Below the pieces are notes generated by a model. It saw nothing but the letters and a program-made list of their open reading frames with translations, was not told the DNA's origin and did no database searches. The position numbers and the translations under genes are program-made. Shown in pieces: positions 1 through 9,101 of a stretch of DNA of 64,000 bases (within the stretch, counting starts at the first letter, position 1; every line of letters starts with the position of its first letter). The DNA comes from Marinobacter litoralis (GTDB lineage Bacteria; Pseudomonadota; Gammaproteobacteria; Pseudomonadales; Oleiphilaceae). Where the stretch lies: NCBI RefSeq assembly GCF_003336705.1, contig NZ_QMDL01000001.1, forward strand, positions 558,001 through 622,000, in the 5' to 3' direction.

Positions 1-861
1 ATTTGGAATCACATCCTCCGTTATCGGGGAGAAGAAGTTTCATTCCGAAGTGGCTCCGCCACGCCGCAGAAAGACGGCTCGTTCAACCCGGTGGTTAACC
101 AGTACGATTATTATTTTGCGTACAGTCGTCCCGGAGCGGATCTTGCCGATATCGACAACAAAATCTTCTTTCTTAAAACCGACACCCTCGCACCCAGTAC
201 GTTAGCCGGCACCATTACTCTCGTGCACGAGACGCTTGATCAGGTGCGCTCACCTCGTTTGGCGTGGCGCTATGATTCCGGTTCTCGCCGTTTGCGTCGA
301 TCGCCAAATCTGGCGTATGAAACAGACCTGCCCAACTCTTCGTCGTTGCGGTCAGTGGATCAGAAAGACATGTATAACGGTGCCCCGAATCAGTACGACT
401 GGGAGCTGAAGGGCAAGCGAGAACTGTTCGTGCCCTATAACGCCTACAAATTGCACGATGACGATGTTCGCCCGGATGATGTGATTCGCGCAAACCATAT
501 TAACCAGCAGTTAGCCCGCTATGAGTTGCATCGGGTGTGGGTGGTCGAAGCGAAGCGGCGCACCGGTATCCAGCACATCTACGCTCGCCGCGTGTTCTAC
601 ATCGACGAGGATAGCTGGCAGATTCTGGCTTCAGAGGAATACGACGACAAAGGGGAGCTGTGGCGGGTTTCTGAGGCCCACAACATTAGCTATTACAGTC
701 AGCCCGTGTTCTGGACTACTATGGAAATGACGTACGATCTTAAAGCTCAACGTTATTACATTGATGGTCTGGATGATGGCTACCCGGCTTACGATTTTTC
801 ACCAGGGTATCGTCGAAACGAATTTACGGCTTCTGCTGCCCGTCGCGCGGCCCGCCGGTAA
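1..861 (+). CDS. DUF1329 family protein, 3' part
   Basis: The reading frame is open from base 1, so the true start lies upstream and a start at the internal GTG (91) would be wrong. The translated part is about 286 residues, opening with WNHILRYRGE and containing DYYFAYSRPGADL and many aromatic residues, which fits the C-terminal half of DUF1329 proteins. That family is usually a periplasmic or outer-membrane-associated protein of about 450 residues, often encoded beside a DUF1302 protein; its function is not established. The gene ends with TAA at 859-861, followed by a strong hairpin, and seems to belong to an upstream unit rather than to the flagellar cluster. Confidence 0.8.
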   Translation: MWNHILRYRGEEVSFRSGSATPQKDGSFNPVVNQYDYYFAYSRPGADLADIDNKIFFLKTDTLAPSTLAGTITLVHETLDQVRSPRLAWRYDSGSRRLRRSPNLAYETDLPNSSSLRSVDQKDMYNGAPNQYDWELKGKRELFVPYNAYKLHDDDVRPDDVIRANHINQQLARYELHRVWVVEAKRRTGIQHIYARRVFYIDEDSWQILASEEYDDKGELWRVSEAHNISYYSQPVFWTTMEMTYDLKAQRYYIDGLDDGYPAYDFSPGYRRNEFTASAARRAARR

Positions 862-873
862 GTTGTTACCCCA

Positions 874-899
874 AGCCGTTACCCGGTCGGGTAGCGGCT
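874..899 (+). terminator. Hairpin after the DUF1329 gene
   Basis: AGCCGTTACCCG and CGGGTAGCGGCT form a near-perfect inverted repeat (one T-G pair) with almost no spacer, starting 13 bases after the stop codon. There is no T-tract, so it may stop or stabilise the DUF1329 transcript without being a classic intrinsic terminator. Confidence 0.45.
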
Positions 900-951
900 G
901 TGTCACTGGCTTCGCCAGATCTCATTTGCATCAACTCTAAGAGGTGACCCG

Positions 952-1284
952 GTGGTGGCTAATCCAGATGTTCTCCTGGCAGATCTTGATTCTTTGCAAG
1001 AACAGCTTGAAGCGGCACTAAACGCGGAAGATTGGGAGGCGTTGGTTGTTCTTAACCAGCAGGTGAAACCCGCTGTTGCTCCGTTAATGGAAGCAATGGA
1101 GCAAGGCCTCATATCGCCTGCGCCGGTCAAACAGCGATTGGAAGCGCTTAACCGGTTTGTCGAGGTGGCGGGGCAAGGTGCTACCAAGGCGAGAGATGAG
1201 GCTCGGGAATCGTTGCAGGGGGTGAATCAAAATCGGAATGCAGCGGCTACTTACGCCAACATTTCCACCAACCGCTCCAAGTGA
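952..1284 (+). CDS. FliT-like flagellar protein (putative chaperone)
   Basis: This is a small helical, soluble protein of 110 residues with no membrane segment. It lies directly upstream of fleQ, where Pseudomonas carries its short fliT/fleP gene. FliT-type proteins bind the cap protein FliD and export components in the cytoplasm. The assignment rests mainly on position, size and the Leu/Glu/Ala-rich helical composition; no diagnostic motif is visible. Two adjacent GTG codons (952, 955) could start it, with the purine-rich AGAGGTG upstream at 940-946. Unlike the usual order, no fliD or fliS precedes it, since the neighbour is a DUF1329 gene. It could be an unrelated small helical protein. Confidence 0.55.
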   Translation: MVANPDVLLADLDSLQEQLEAALNAEDWEALVVLNQQVKPAVAPLMEAMEQGLISPAPVKQRLEALNRFVEVAGQGATKARDEARESLQGVNQNRNAAATYANISTNRSK

Positions 1285-1295
1285 CTTCTGGTTGC

Positions 1296-1315
1296 GTTCC
1301 GATAAGAATCGGAAC
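1296..1315 (+). terminator. Perfect hairpin between the fliT-like gene and fleQ
   Basis: GTTCCGAT-AAGA-ATCGGAAC is a perfect 8-bp stem with a 4-base loop, 11 bases after the upstream stop codon. No T-run follows. It may end or stabilise the upstream mRNA just before the fleQ promoter. Confidence 0.4.
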
Positions 1316-1328
1316 AAGTGTCATAAAA

Positions 1329-1357
1329 TTGACTCCGGGCCGAAGACAGTCTTAAAT
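1329..1357 (+). promoter_or_regulatory. Predicted sigma-70 promoter of fleQ
   Basis: TTGACT (1329-1334) and TTAAAT (1352-1357) are separated by exactly 17 bases, with fleQ starting at 1391. A housekeeping promoter is expected for a class I flagellar master regulator, as is known for Pseudomonas fleQ. Confidence 0.55.
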
Positions 1358-1390
1358 ACGGCTCAAATCCTTCGACAGAGATCTTCGTGA

Positions 1391-2839
1391 ATGCCTCAAA
1401 ATAATAAAGTGCTGGTGCTCAGCAACGACGAAGCCAGACAGCGTGATTTGATCACGATTCTGGAGTTTGTGGGTGAAGAGCAGATTGTTGCCGGTGACGA
1501 GGCGATGGCGCTTTTGCAAAGTGGCGAAGCGGATCAGATAGACCAGGCATCCGTGGCGCTTGTTCATGGCGAAGACCACAACGCCAAAGCGGCGATTGCC
1601 TCGGTATGTGAAGCCACACGAGGGCTGCCCATTCTGCTGGTAGGGGATCTCGATGCGGAACAATTGCCTGAAGATCATGCATCGCGCTTGATCGCCCACA
1701 TGGAATGGCCGCTCAATTACACCAAATTCGTTGATTCTCTCTATCGCGCTCAGATCTACCGCGACCAGTATAGCCGAGCTCCGGACCGGGGCATGCAGCG
1801 AGGCGTTCAGCTGTTCCGCAGTTTGGTCGGTACCAGCCGGCGTGTGCAACAGGTTCGGCAGCTGATGGAGCAGGTGGCGGATAAAGACGTCAGTGTTCTG
1901 ATTACGGGTGAATCAGGTACGGGCAAAGAAGTGGTTGCCCGTAACCTGCATTATCACTCCTTGCGCAGGGATAAGCCGTTCGTTCCGGTCAACTGCGGTG
2001 CCATTCCCGCCGAATTGTTGGAAAGCGAACTTTTTGGTCATGAAAAGGGTGCCTTTACCGGTGCGATCACGTCTCGTGTTGGGCGCTTTGAGCTTGCAGA
2101 GGGCGGAACCCTGTTTCTGGACGAGATCGGCGATATGCCGCTCAATATGCAGGTCAAGATTCTACGGGTGCTGCAGGAGCGCACGTTTGAGCGAGTCGGT
2201 AGTAACCGCACCCAATCGGCTGATGTTCGCATCATCGCCGCGACTCACAAAAATCTTGAGGATATGATCGAATCTGGCGACTTCCGGGAAGACCTGTACT
2301 ATCGCCTGAATGTATTCCCCATCGAAATGCCTGCGTTGAGAGATCGCGTTGAGGATCTTCCGTTGTTGATCAACGAGTTGATTTCCAGAATGGAAAAAGA
2401 AAAACGCGGCTCCCTTCGAATGAACTCAGCGGCGATCATGAGCCTGTGTCGGCACGACTGGCCGGGTAACGTCAGGGAATTGGCTAATCTGGTAGAGCGG
2501 CTTGCGATTATGCATCCTTATGGCGTGATCGGGGTACAAGAGCTGCCGAAGAAATTCCGTTACGTAGACGATTACGACGAGAATCGCCCGGTAGAAGATA
2601 CGGGAATGCCTTCTGCCATTCCGGGGCTTGTAGGGCTCGACTCCCCGGCACTGCTTCCGGTTAACGGCATCGATCTCAAAGATTATCTGTCGAGCCTGGA
2701 GCGTCAGCTTATACAGCAAGCGTTGGATGAAGCCTCGGGTGTGGTGGCCAGGGCCGCAGAGAAATTGCGCATTCGGCGCACAACGCTGGTTGAAAAAGTT
2801 CGTAAATATGGCCTGCGGGACGACGCCGCAGAGTCCTGA
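1391..2839 (+). CDS. fleQ: FleQ, sigma-54-dependent flagellar master regulator
   Basis: FleQ is the bacterial enhancer-binding protein that switches on class II flagellar genes with RpoN and, in Pseudomonas, responds to c-di-GMP and to FleN. The 482-residue protein has the expected order: a degenerate receiver-like N-terminus (about 1-125), an AAA+ domain with Walker A GESGTGKE (173-180) and the GAFTGA sigma-54 contact loop, and a Fis-type helix-turn-helix at the C-terminus. The N-terminus lacks an obvious phosphorylatable aspartate in receiver context, as in other FleQ proteins. It starts at ATG 1391 behind its own predicted promoter. Length and order match the family closely, and the fleSR genes follow as in Pseudomonas. 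Confidence 0.95.
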   Translation: MPQNNKVLVLSNDEARQRDLITILEFVGEEQIVAGDEAMALLQSGEADQIDQASVALVHGEDHNAKAAIASVCEATRGLPILLVGDLDAEQLPEDHASRLIAHMEWPLNYTKFVDSLYRAQIYRDQYSRAPDRGMQRGVQLFRSLVGTSRRVQQVRQLMEQVADKDVSVLITGESGTGKEVVARNLHYHSLRRDKPFVPVNCGAIPAELLESELFGHEKGAFTGAITSRVGRFELAEGGTLFLDEIGDMPLNMQVKILRVLQERTFERVGSNRTQSADVRIIAATHKNLEDMIESGDFREDLYYRLNVFPIEMPALRDRVEDLPLLINELISRMEKEKRGSLRMNSAAIMSLCRHDWPGNVRELANLVERLAIMHPYGVIGVQELPKKFRYVDDYDENRPVEDTGMPSAIPGLVGLDSPALLPVNGIDLKDYLSSLERQLIQQALDEASGVVARAAEKLRIRRTTLVEKVRKYGLRDDAAES

Positions 2840-2968
2840 TACTCCCTTCCTTTGGGCGTCAAAGGTTTGAATGCCGTTGGCGCCGCCGTATCCTTGGCAT
2901 GACGTAAAACCGTCACATCTTGTTTATCGCTTTTCCTTTCTCACTGAAATATATAAGAAAAAAGGTTT

Positions 2969-2984
2969 TGGCACAGTCTTCGCT
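2969..2984 (+). promoter_or_regulatory. Sigma-54 promoter of fleSR
   Basis: TGGCACAGTCTTCGCT has GG (2970-2971) and GC (2982-2983) exactly 10 bases apart, with the full TGGCA -24 core. It lies about 65 bases upstream of the chosen fleS start. FleQ/RpoN control of fleSR is known in Pseudomonas. Confidence 0.75.
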
Positions 2985-3046
2985 TAACTGACTCTAAATG
3001 ATGCATCCGAGTGTTCTGGCCGTGGGGCTGGTCTCAGGGGGAAGTT

Positions 3047-4285
3047 ATGAGTCAGGTACAGTTTGTCGTCGAATCAGCGCAGTCTGAAGCAGCTCCGAAT
3101 GCGGCTGCTGATGCGAACGATAAAGTCACATCGCTGTTTCCTCAGCAGGACAATGAGGCCGTGGGTTCGGCGCTGGAACTGTTTAATCAGATGTCCCGAC
3201 AAATCACTGACTCCTATCGAACGCTCGAATCCCGAGTGAATCAATTGTCGGGCGAGCTTACTCAGGAATCGCAACAGCGCCAGCAAGAGCTGGAAGAGAA
3301 AGAGCAGTTGGCCGATCGTCTGTCTACCCTGTTAAAAGCCTTGCCGGCCGGCGTGGTGGTTTTGGACGCACGGGGTGTTGTCAGCCAGTGCAATCCTGCC
3401 GCACTGGCGCTTTTGGGGGAGCCCCTGGACGGAGAGCGCTGGATTGATGTGATCAACCGGTGTTTTGCCCCTCGGAGTGACGATGGTCACGAGGTGTCAT
3501 TAAAAGATGGTCGTCGGGTCAGTATCGAGATTCGAACCATGGAGAATCAACCCGGCCAGCTCATTCTGCTCACTGATCTCACCGAAACCCGTCAGCTTCA
3601 GTCCCAATTGGCCCACGCTCAGCGCTTGTCGGCGATGGGGAAGATGGTGGCGTCCCTGGCTCACCAGATTCGTACACCACTTTCCGCAGCGATTCTTTAC
3701 GGTGGTCATTTAGGGCAACCGGATCTTGATGAAGACATGCGTCAACGTTGTGCTAGCAAACTCATGTCGCGCCTCAGTCACCTTGAGCATCAAGTCAGGG
3801 ATATGTTGATTTTTGCGAGAGGCGAAACCCGGCTTGCCGAAGAGCTGCCGGTTGATATTTTGATTGGCGCCATGGAAGCCGCTGTTGAGGGCCTAAGCCT
3901 GGAGCCGGGGGTGTCGGTGTCGGTTATCAACAAAGTTAGTGAAGCCCGCAGCCTGATGTGCAACCGAGACGCGTTGGTTGGTGCCTGTACCAACCTGGTT
4001 AACAACAGCTTGGAAGCGGGTGCTACCGAGGTCACGTTGCACCTTTCAACGTCGGCCAACGGTCTGAATATTCGTGTGCAAGATAATGGGCCGGGCTTTG
4101 AACAGGAGCAGGCGCGCAAAATGATGGAAGCGTTCTACACTACCAAATCCCACGGTACGGGCTTGGGGCTGGCGGTGGTTCAGGCGGTGATTAAGGCTCA
4201 TCGAGGCGAGTTTTCGATTCAATCTGCGGGTCAAAGTGGAGCGGTTGCACGCATGCAGCTACCAACACTGACCGGCCGGGTTTAA
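3047..4285 (+). CDS. fleS: FleS, PAS-domain sensor histidine kinase
   Basis: This kinase partners FleR in the class III step of flagellar gene control. The ATG at 3047 is chosen because AGGGGGAAG sits just upstream; a GTG at 3011 in the same frame has no such signal. The 412-residue protein is soluble: a coiled-coil stretch (about 55-95), a PAS domain (about 93-185), a HisKA domain with SLAHQIRTPL where His206 is the phosphoacceptor, and a HATPase domain with an N-box (NNSLEAG) and glycine-rich boxes (DNGPGFE, GTGLGL). No transmembrane segment is seen, so the signal is cytoplasmic, as expected for FleS. It ends 22 bases before fleR, behind a sigma-54 promoter. Confidence 0.93.
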   Translation: MSQVQFVVESAQSEAAPNAAADANDKVTSLFPQQDNEAVGSALELFNQMSRQITDSYRTLESRVNQLSGELTQESQQRQQELEEKEQLADRLSTLLKALPAGVVVLDARGVVSQCNPAALALLGEPLDGERWIDVINRCFAPRSDDGHEVSLKDGRRVSIEIRTMENQPGQLILLTDLTETRQLQSQLAHAQRLSAMGKMVASLAHQIRTPLSAAILYGGHLGQPDLDEDMRQRCASKLMSRLSHLEHQVRDMLIFARGETRLAEELPVDILIGAMEAAVEGLSLEPGVSVSVINKVSEARSLMCNRDALVGACTNLVNNSLEAGATEVTLHLSTSANGLNIRVQDNGPGFEQEQARKMMEAFYTTKSHGTGLGLAVVQAVIKAHRGEFSIQSAGQSGAVARMQLPTLTGRV

Positions 4286-4307
4286 AGAACAGGTGGAGGC
4301 GTCAATC

Positions 4308-5735
4308 ATGGCAAAGGCTCATATTCTTATTGTTGAAGATGACCGTGATCTCAGGGAAGCGTTGGTCACAACCCTGGAGCTGGCCCGTTATCGGGTTTGT
4401 GAGGCCGCCAATGCAGAAGAGGCGCTCGCAAGTTTGGCGCGCACACCGGTGGATATGGTGATCAGCGATGTCAATATGCCGGGTATGTCCGGCCACGAGC
4501 TGTTGGGGGAAGTGCAGCGTCAGTACCCGGGCTTGCCAATGATGTTGATTACCGCATATGGCCAGATAAGCCATGCGGTTTCCGCTATGCAGTCTGGTGC
4601 GATTGATTACCTTGTGAAGCCCTTTGAGCCACACGTGTTGGTAGAAGCTGTAAGCAAAGTTGTGGGTGGTGTGCGCCAAACCTCTGGTGACCAGCCGATA
4701 GCAGAAGACCCGGTCAGTAAGCGCATGTTTCAGCTTGCCACAAAAGTCGCGGCCAGTGATTCAACGGTGATGATCTCGGGTGAAAGTGGCACCGGTAAAG
4801 AAGTGCTGGCGCGCTTTATTCACGAGCAGTCTCCCCGCGCCGACAAACCGTTTGTGGCCATCAACTGTGCGGCCATTCCTGAGAATATGCTGGAAGCGAT
4901 CTTATTCGGCCACGAAAAGGGTGCCTTTACTGGCGCGGTGGCAACATCACCGGGTAAGTTCGAGCAGGCGAACGGTGGCACCCTTCTGCTCGACGAAATT
5001 TCGGAAATGGAACTCGGCCTGCAATCCAAGTTGCTGCGGGTTCTGCAGGAGCGTGAAGTAGAGCGCGTTGGTGGCCGTAAGACCATTCCTTTGGATGTGC
5101 GCGTACTGGCGACCACCAACCGCGATCTGGGTGACTATGTCCGTGAAGGCAAATTCCGTGAAGATTTGTACTACCGCTTGACGGTATTCCCGATGCGTTG
5201 GCAGCCGCTGCGTGAGCGGCCGCTGGATATTATGCCGTTGGCGAAGTCGATTCTGAAAAAGCATTGTCGAAAAATGAAGCTGACGGGCATTAGTTTTGCT
5301 GAAGATGCTCGTAAAGCCATGACAGCATACAGTTGGCCGGGAAATGTCCGGGAGCTGGACAATGCGCTTCAGCGTGCGTTGGTGCTGCACCAGGGCAACG
5401 TGATTCATGCGGGCGATCTGTGTCTTGAAATGGGCATAAGCGGTGCGTCCGACATGTCGCAAACCGCCGTTTATCCGGGCGAATCAGTGCCCGCGGCGGA
5501 GTTGTCTGCTTCCTCGCATGAGGTGGCGGGTGAGGCCGGAGATACTGTTGGTTCTCTGGGAGACGATCTGCGCCAGCAGGAGTTTCGAATGATTATTCAG
5601 GCTCTCAAGCATGAAGGGGGGCGACGTAATCGTGCAGCGGAACAATTGGGCATCAGTCCTCGCACTTTGCGATACAAATTAGCCCAGATGCGCGATGCCG
5701 GTATCGATCTTGATGCTGAGCTTGCCTTGGCCTGA
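4308..5735 (+). CDS. fleR: FleR, sigma-54-dependent response regulator
   Basis: FleR activates class III flagellar promoters (basal body, hook, fliE operon) together with RpoN once phosphorylated by FleS. ATG 4308 is preferred over GTG 4293 because it follows GGAGG (4295-4299) at good spacing and gives the standard MAKAHILIVEDD receiver start. Domains of the 475-residue protein: receiver with acidic pocket Asp11/Asp12 and phosphoacceptor Asp54 (VISDVNMPG), AAA+ module with GESGTGKE Walker A and GAFTGA loop, and a C-terminal Fis-type HTH (NRAAEQLGISPRTLRYKL). It is the last gene of the fleSR unit and is followed by a clear intrinsic terminator. Confidence 0.94.
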   Translation: MAKAHILIVEDDRDLREALVTTLELARYRVCEAANAEEALASLARTPVDMVISDVNMPGMSGHELLGEVQRQYPGLPMMLITAYGQISHAVSAMQSGAIDYLVKPFEPHVLVEAVSKVVGGVRQTSGDQPIAEDPVSKRMFQLATKVAASDSTVMISGESGTGKEVLARFIHEQSPRADKPFVAINCAAIPENMLEAILFGHEKGAFTGAVATSPGKFEQANGGTLLLDEISEMELGLQSKLLRVLQEREVERVGGRKTIPLDVRVLATTNRDLGDYVREGKFREDLYYRLTVFPMRWQPLRERPLDIMPLAKSILKKHCRKMKLTGISFAEDARKAMTAYSWPGNVRELDNALQRALVLHQGNVIHAGDLCLEMGISGASDMSQTAVYPGESVPAAELSASSHEVAGEAGDTVGSLGDDLRQQEFRMIIQALKHEGGRRNRAAEQLGISPRTLRYKLAQMRDAGIDLDAELALA

Positions 5736-5767
5736 GTATGCCTTTCTTTCCTTTGTGTTGACTCCTT

Positions 5768-5796
5768 AAGGCACCCCTTCCGGGTGCCGCTTTTTT
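5768..5796 (+). terminator. Intrinsic terminator after fleR
   Basis: GGCACCC (5770-5776) pairs with GGGTGCC (5782-5788) and is followed by GC and six Ts (5791-5796). It separates the fleSR unit from the fliE operon. Confidence 0.85.
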
Positions 5797-5904
5797 GCCT
5801 GCCCCTTGTCGTTGATACTGCTCATAGTCAAAATTCCGTCGAGTTATCGCCTTCTCTGTTTCTTTCTTTCTTTAACATGATGAAATACATGCAAAAATTG
5901 ATCT

Positions 5905-5920
5905 TGGCCTGCTGTTTGCT
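5905..5920 (+). promoter_or_regulatory. Sigma-54 promoter of the fliE operon
   Basis: TGGCCTGCTGTTTGCT has GG (5906-5907) and GC (5918-5919) with 10 bases between and the TTTGC -12 element. It is 58 bases upstream of fliE. FleR-dependent RpoN transcription of fliEFGHIJ is known in Pseudomonas. Confidence 0.8.
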
Positions 5921-5977
5921 TTGAAGCCGGTATATAGCGAATAACTGATACCCCAGCGGGGTAGCCGGGAGAGTCAA

Positions 5978-6346
5978 ATGGTTCAACGTGCCGATATAAA
6001 CAATGTTCTGTCCGAGATTCGGAATCTGCGGTCCCAAATGGTGCAGAATCAGCGTATCGATCAGGATCAGTCTGTGCGTGGCCGGGTGGATGGCCCCCGA
6101 TCGGTTCAGGAAACCAAAGAGGTGCCCAGCTTTAACGATATGCTGGGTAAAGCGGTCAACGGCGTGAACGAAGTGCAGAGCCAGGCTAATGAACTGCGTA
6201 CTGCCTATGAAATGGGCGATCCCAATGTCGATATTACCCGGGTGATGATTGCGGCCCAGAAATCGACTGTGTCTTTTGAGGCTCTTACCCAGGTGCGAAA
6301 CCGGGTGGTACGGGCCTACGAAGACATCATGAATATGCCGATCTGA
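5978..6346 (+). CDS. fliE: FliE, hook-basal body adaptor
   Basis: FliE is the small export-dependent protein that joins the MS ring to the proximal rod. At 122 residues it has the family's C-terminal signature: AQKSTVSFEALTQVRNRVV followed by AYEDIMNMPI, the region that packs against the rod and FliF. The N-terminal third is variable and polar, as usual. ATG 5978 follows a GGGAGAG stretch. It is the first gene of a tight operon with fliF, which begins 16 bases downstream, all behind a sigma-54 promoter. Confidence 0.95.
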   Translation: MVQRADINNVLSEIRNLRSQMVQNQRIDQDQSVRGRVDGPRSVQETKEVPSFNDMLGKAVNGVNEVQSQANELRTAYEMGDPNVDITRVMIAAQKSTVSFEALTQVRNRVVRAYEDIMNMPI

Positions 6347-6361
6347 TAACGGAGCACTAGC

Positions 6362-8077
6362 ATGGCAACCCTACCTGCAGAAACCAACGCCTCCGATCTG
6401 CCGGCCTCTCAGGATTCCGGTACAACTGAAACCCGCAGCGACATGCTGCTGGGGTTCAATCGTCTGAACCTGTTGCGGCAGGTTGGTCTGATGGTTGGTC
6501 TGGCGGCCAGCGTGGCACTGGGCGTTGCCGTGGTGCTTTGGGCACAGGAGCCTAACTATCAGCCGGTTGTGGGGGATTTGTCGGCCTATAACCCGCAGGA
6601 TGTTACCAGTATTCTGGATAGCAACGGGATTGACTACAAAATGGACACTCGCACCGGCGCATTGCTGGTGCCTTCCGAACAGGTTTACGACGCCCGGCTC
6701 AAGTTGGCTGCAGAAGGTGTCACCGACCGGAAAACCATCGGCTATGAGTTGCTCGACCAAGAGCGTGGGCTGGGTACCTCCCAGTTTATGGAAACCATTA
6801 GCTACCGACGGGGTTTGGAAGGCGAGCTGGCCCGAACCATCGCCAGCATGCGTGGGGTTCGAAATGCCCGAGTCCATCTGGCTATCCCGGAGCGCTCCGT
6901 GTTTATTCGCGATGCTCGTGAGCCAAGCGCGTCGATCTTCCTCGAAGTTTTTGCGGGTCGCCGCCCGGAGCAGGAGCAAATCCGCGCCATCGTGAACTTG
7001 GTTGCGGGTAGCATCCCGATGATGAACCGTGATCAAGTAACCGTGGTTGATCAGAACGGTAACCTGCTGACCGGCGAAGAATCCAATCTCAAAGCCGATA
7101 CTGACCGCATGAAAGATCAGTACGAGTACACCAGCCGCGTTGAAGAGCGCTTGTCTCGTCGTGTGGCATCTTTGATCTCGCCCATTGTGGGTGATGGCCG
7201 CTACCGAGCAGAGGTTTCAGCAGATCTGGATTTCTCGGCGGTCGAGCGGGCAGAAGAGCTTTATAATCCGGAACAGCAAGCCATCCGCAGTGAGCGAGAA
7301 CTGACGGAGCAGCGTGGCGCGGGTAATCTGATGTCTGGCGTGCCGGGTGCGCTGTCGAACCAGCCGCCGGGTGAGGCGACAGTGCCAGAGGTGGCGGGCG
7401 CTGCAGTGGATGAAAACGGTGATCCCATTGCACCGCCGGTTAATGTGCGTAAAGAGGCTACTCGGAATTACGAAATTGACCGTACCGTAAGCTACACCCG
7501 CCAAGAGCTGGGTGCCGTGAAGCGGGTCACCGTCGCATTAGCGGTTGATGATATGAAAGTCATTGACCCCCAAACCGGAGAAGTCACCTATGAGCCCTGG
7601 CCAGAGGCTGAGCTTCAGCGATTGGCCATGCTGGTACGTGATGCGGTAGGTTACTCCGCAGAGCGGGGCGATAGTGTGACGGTCATGAATACCCCGTTTG
7701 CGCCAGAGGAAACGGTAACCTTCGAGCAGCCCGGCTTCTGGGAGCAGCCATGGTTTTGGGATTTGATGAAGCAAGTCTTGGCCGGCCTGGTCATCTTGAT
7801 TTTGGTGCTCGGATTGCTGCGGCCAACCTTGAAAGCGTTGTCGGGCGGTGGTCAGCGTGACCGCGGGCTCGGTTCGGATAGTGAAGGTTATGACTCCTAC
7901 GGCGGTTTAGACGGTGACAAGGCTTTGCAAAACGCCATGTCTTCGCAAGATGATCTGCTGTTGCCGGGCGCGACAGACAGTTATGATAGACAGTTGAATG
8001 CACTCAAAGGCCTGATTGCAGAAGATCCCAGTCGGGTTGCACAGGTTATGCGCCAGTGGGTGAACGTCGATGACTGA
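6362..8077 (+). CDS. fliF: FliF, flagellar MS-ring protein
   Basis: FliF forms the inner-membrane MS ring on which the rotor and export gate assemble. The 571-residue protein has one transmembrane helix near residues 40-60, the periplasmic YscJ/FliF ring-building domains, and a second helix at about 467-487, followed by an acidic cytoplasmic tail that binds FliG. Motifs such as LAAEGVTDRKTIGYELLDQ (first ring domain) and RTIASMRGVRNARVHLAIPE (second) are typical. Length fits the family (550-600). It overlaps fliG by 8 bases, suggesting translational coupling. Confidence 0.96.
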   Translation: MATLPAETNASDLPASQDSGTTETRSDMLLGFNRLNLLRQVGLMVGLAASVALGVAVVLWAQEPNYQPVVGDLSAYNPQDVTSILDSNGIDYKMDTRTGALLVPSEQVYDARLKLAAEGVTDRKTIGYELLDQERGLGTSQFMETISYRRGLEGELARTIASMRGVRNARVHLAIPERSVFIRDAREPSASIFLEVFAGRRPEQEQIRAIVNLVAGSIPMMNRDQVTVVDQNGNLLTGEESNLKADTDRMKDQYEYTSRVEERLSRRVASLISPIVGDGRYRAEVSADLDFSAVERAEELYNPEQQAIRSERELTEQRGAGNLMSGVPGALSNQPPGEATVPEVAGAAVDENGDPIAPPVNVRKEATRNYEIDRTVSYTRQELGAVKRVTVALAVDDMKVIDPQTGEVTYEPWPEAELQRLAMLVRDAVGYSAERGDSVTVMNTPFAPEETVTFEQPGFWEQPWFWDLMKQVLAGLVILILVLGLLRPTLKALSGGGQRDRGLGSDSEGYDSYGGLDGDKALQNAMSSQDDLLLPGATDSYDRQLNALKGLIAEDPSRVAQVMRQWVNVDD

Positions 8078-9101
8078 ACAAAATGCCGCACAGGGGCAAG
8101 CCCCGCAACGTAAAATCTCTCGTGTTGAGCAAGCTGCGATTTTGCTGATGTCGCTGGGTGAAAGTGACGCAGCGGAAGTCCTTAAACACATGGGCCCGAA
8201 AGAGGTCCAGCGTGTCGGTGTGGCTATGGCCCAAATGAAGGACGTCACGAAAGACGAAGTGTCCTTCGTGTTGAACCAGTTTGTCGATGCTGTTGGCGGA
8301 CAGACAGGGCTTGGCGTGGGCAATGATGACTACATCAGAGTCATGTTGACTCAGGCGCTGGGCGAAGATAAAGCGGCCAGTCTGATTGACCGGATATTGG
8401 TTGGAGGCAACACCACCGGGCTGGATACTCTCAAGTGGATGGAGCCTCGAGCTGTTGGTGACATCATCCGTTATGAGCACCCGCAGATTCAGGCCATCGT
8501 TATCTCCTACCTTGATCCGGATCAGTCCGCCGAAATTCTGGCGACTCTGGACCCCAAAGTACGGCTGGATGTTGTGATGCGTGTAGCGTCGCTGGAAACA
8601 ATTCAGCCCCAAGCTTTGCAAGAGCTCAATAACATTCTTGAGAAGCAGTTCTCTGGCGGTGCAGCCGGTCAGGCCAGCCGCATTGGTGGCGTGAAGCGTG
8701 CCGCCGACATCATGAACTTCATGGATCGCTCGATCGAAGGCAGCTTGCTGGATTCCATAAAAGATATGGATCCTGATCTGGCGACCACCATTGAAGATCT
8801 TATGTTCGTGTTCGATAACCTCAAAGACGTGGACGACCGGGGTATTCAAGCTCTGCTCAGGGAAGTTTCATCCGAAGTGTTGGTGGTTGCGCTTAAAGGC
8901 TCCGATGACGCTGTTAAAGACAAAATCTTCTCGAATATGTCGAAGCGGGCAGCGGAACTGCTGCAAGATGACCTTGAGGCCAAAGGGCCGGTTAAGGTCA
9001 GTGAAGTCGAAGCAGCGCAAAAAGACATCATCACTGTGGCTCGCAGAATGGCAGAAGCCGGCGAAATATCGCTAGGCGGTGCCGGTGAAGAAATGATGTG
9101 A
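8070..9101 (+). CDS. fliG: FliG, rotor switch protein
   Basis: FliG is the switch-complex protein that meets the stator and generates torque. The 343-residue sequence has the N-terminal FliF-binding domain (RVEQAAILLMSLGESDAAEVLKHM), the middle domain with the EHPQ motif (RYEHPQIQAIV) that contacts FliM, and the charged C-terminal torque domain (MFVFDNLKDVDDRGIQALLREV). It starts inside the end of fliF and its TGA shares a base with the fliH ATG. Slightly longer than the E. coli protein at both ends; nothing is missing. Confidence 0.96.
   Translation: MTEQNAAQGQAPQRKISRVEQAAILLMSLGESDAAEVLKHMGPKEVQRVGVAMAQMKDVTKDEVSFVLNQFVDAVGGQTGLGVGNDDYIRVMLTQALGEDKAASLIDRILVGGNTTGLDTLKWMEPRAVGDIIRYEHPQIQAIVISYLDPDQSAEILATLDPKVRLDVVMRVASLETIQPQALQELNNILEKQFSGGAAGQASRIGGVKRAADIMNFMDRSIEGSLLDSIKDMDPDLATTIEDLMFVFDNLKDVDDRGIQALLREVSSEVLVVALKGSDDAVKDKIFSNMSKRAAELLQDDLEAKGPVKVSEVEAAQKDIITVARRMAEAGEISLGGAGEEMM

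Noticed and set aside
5973..5994. TCAA...GCCGATAT at the start of fliE as a sigma-28 promoter
   Set aside because: The spacer is 12 bases, not 15, and the site is inside the coding start.
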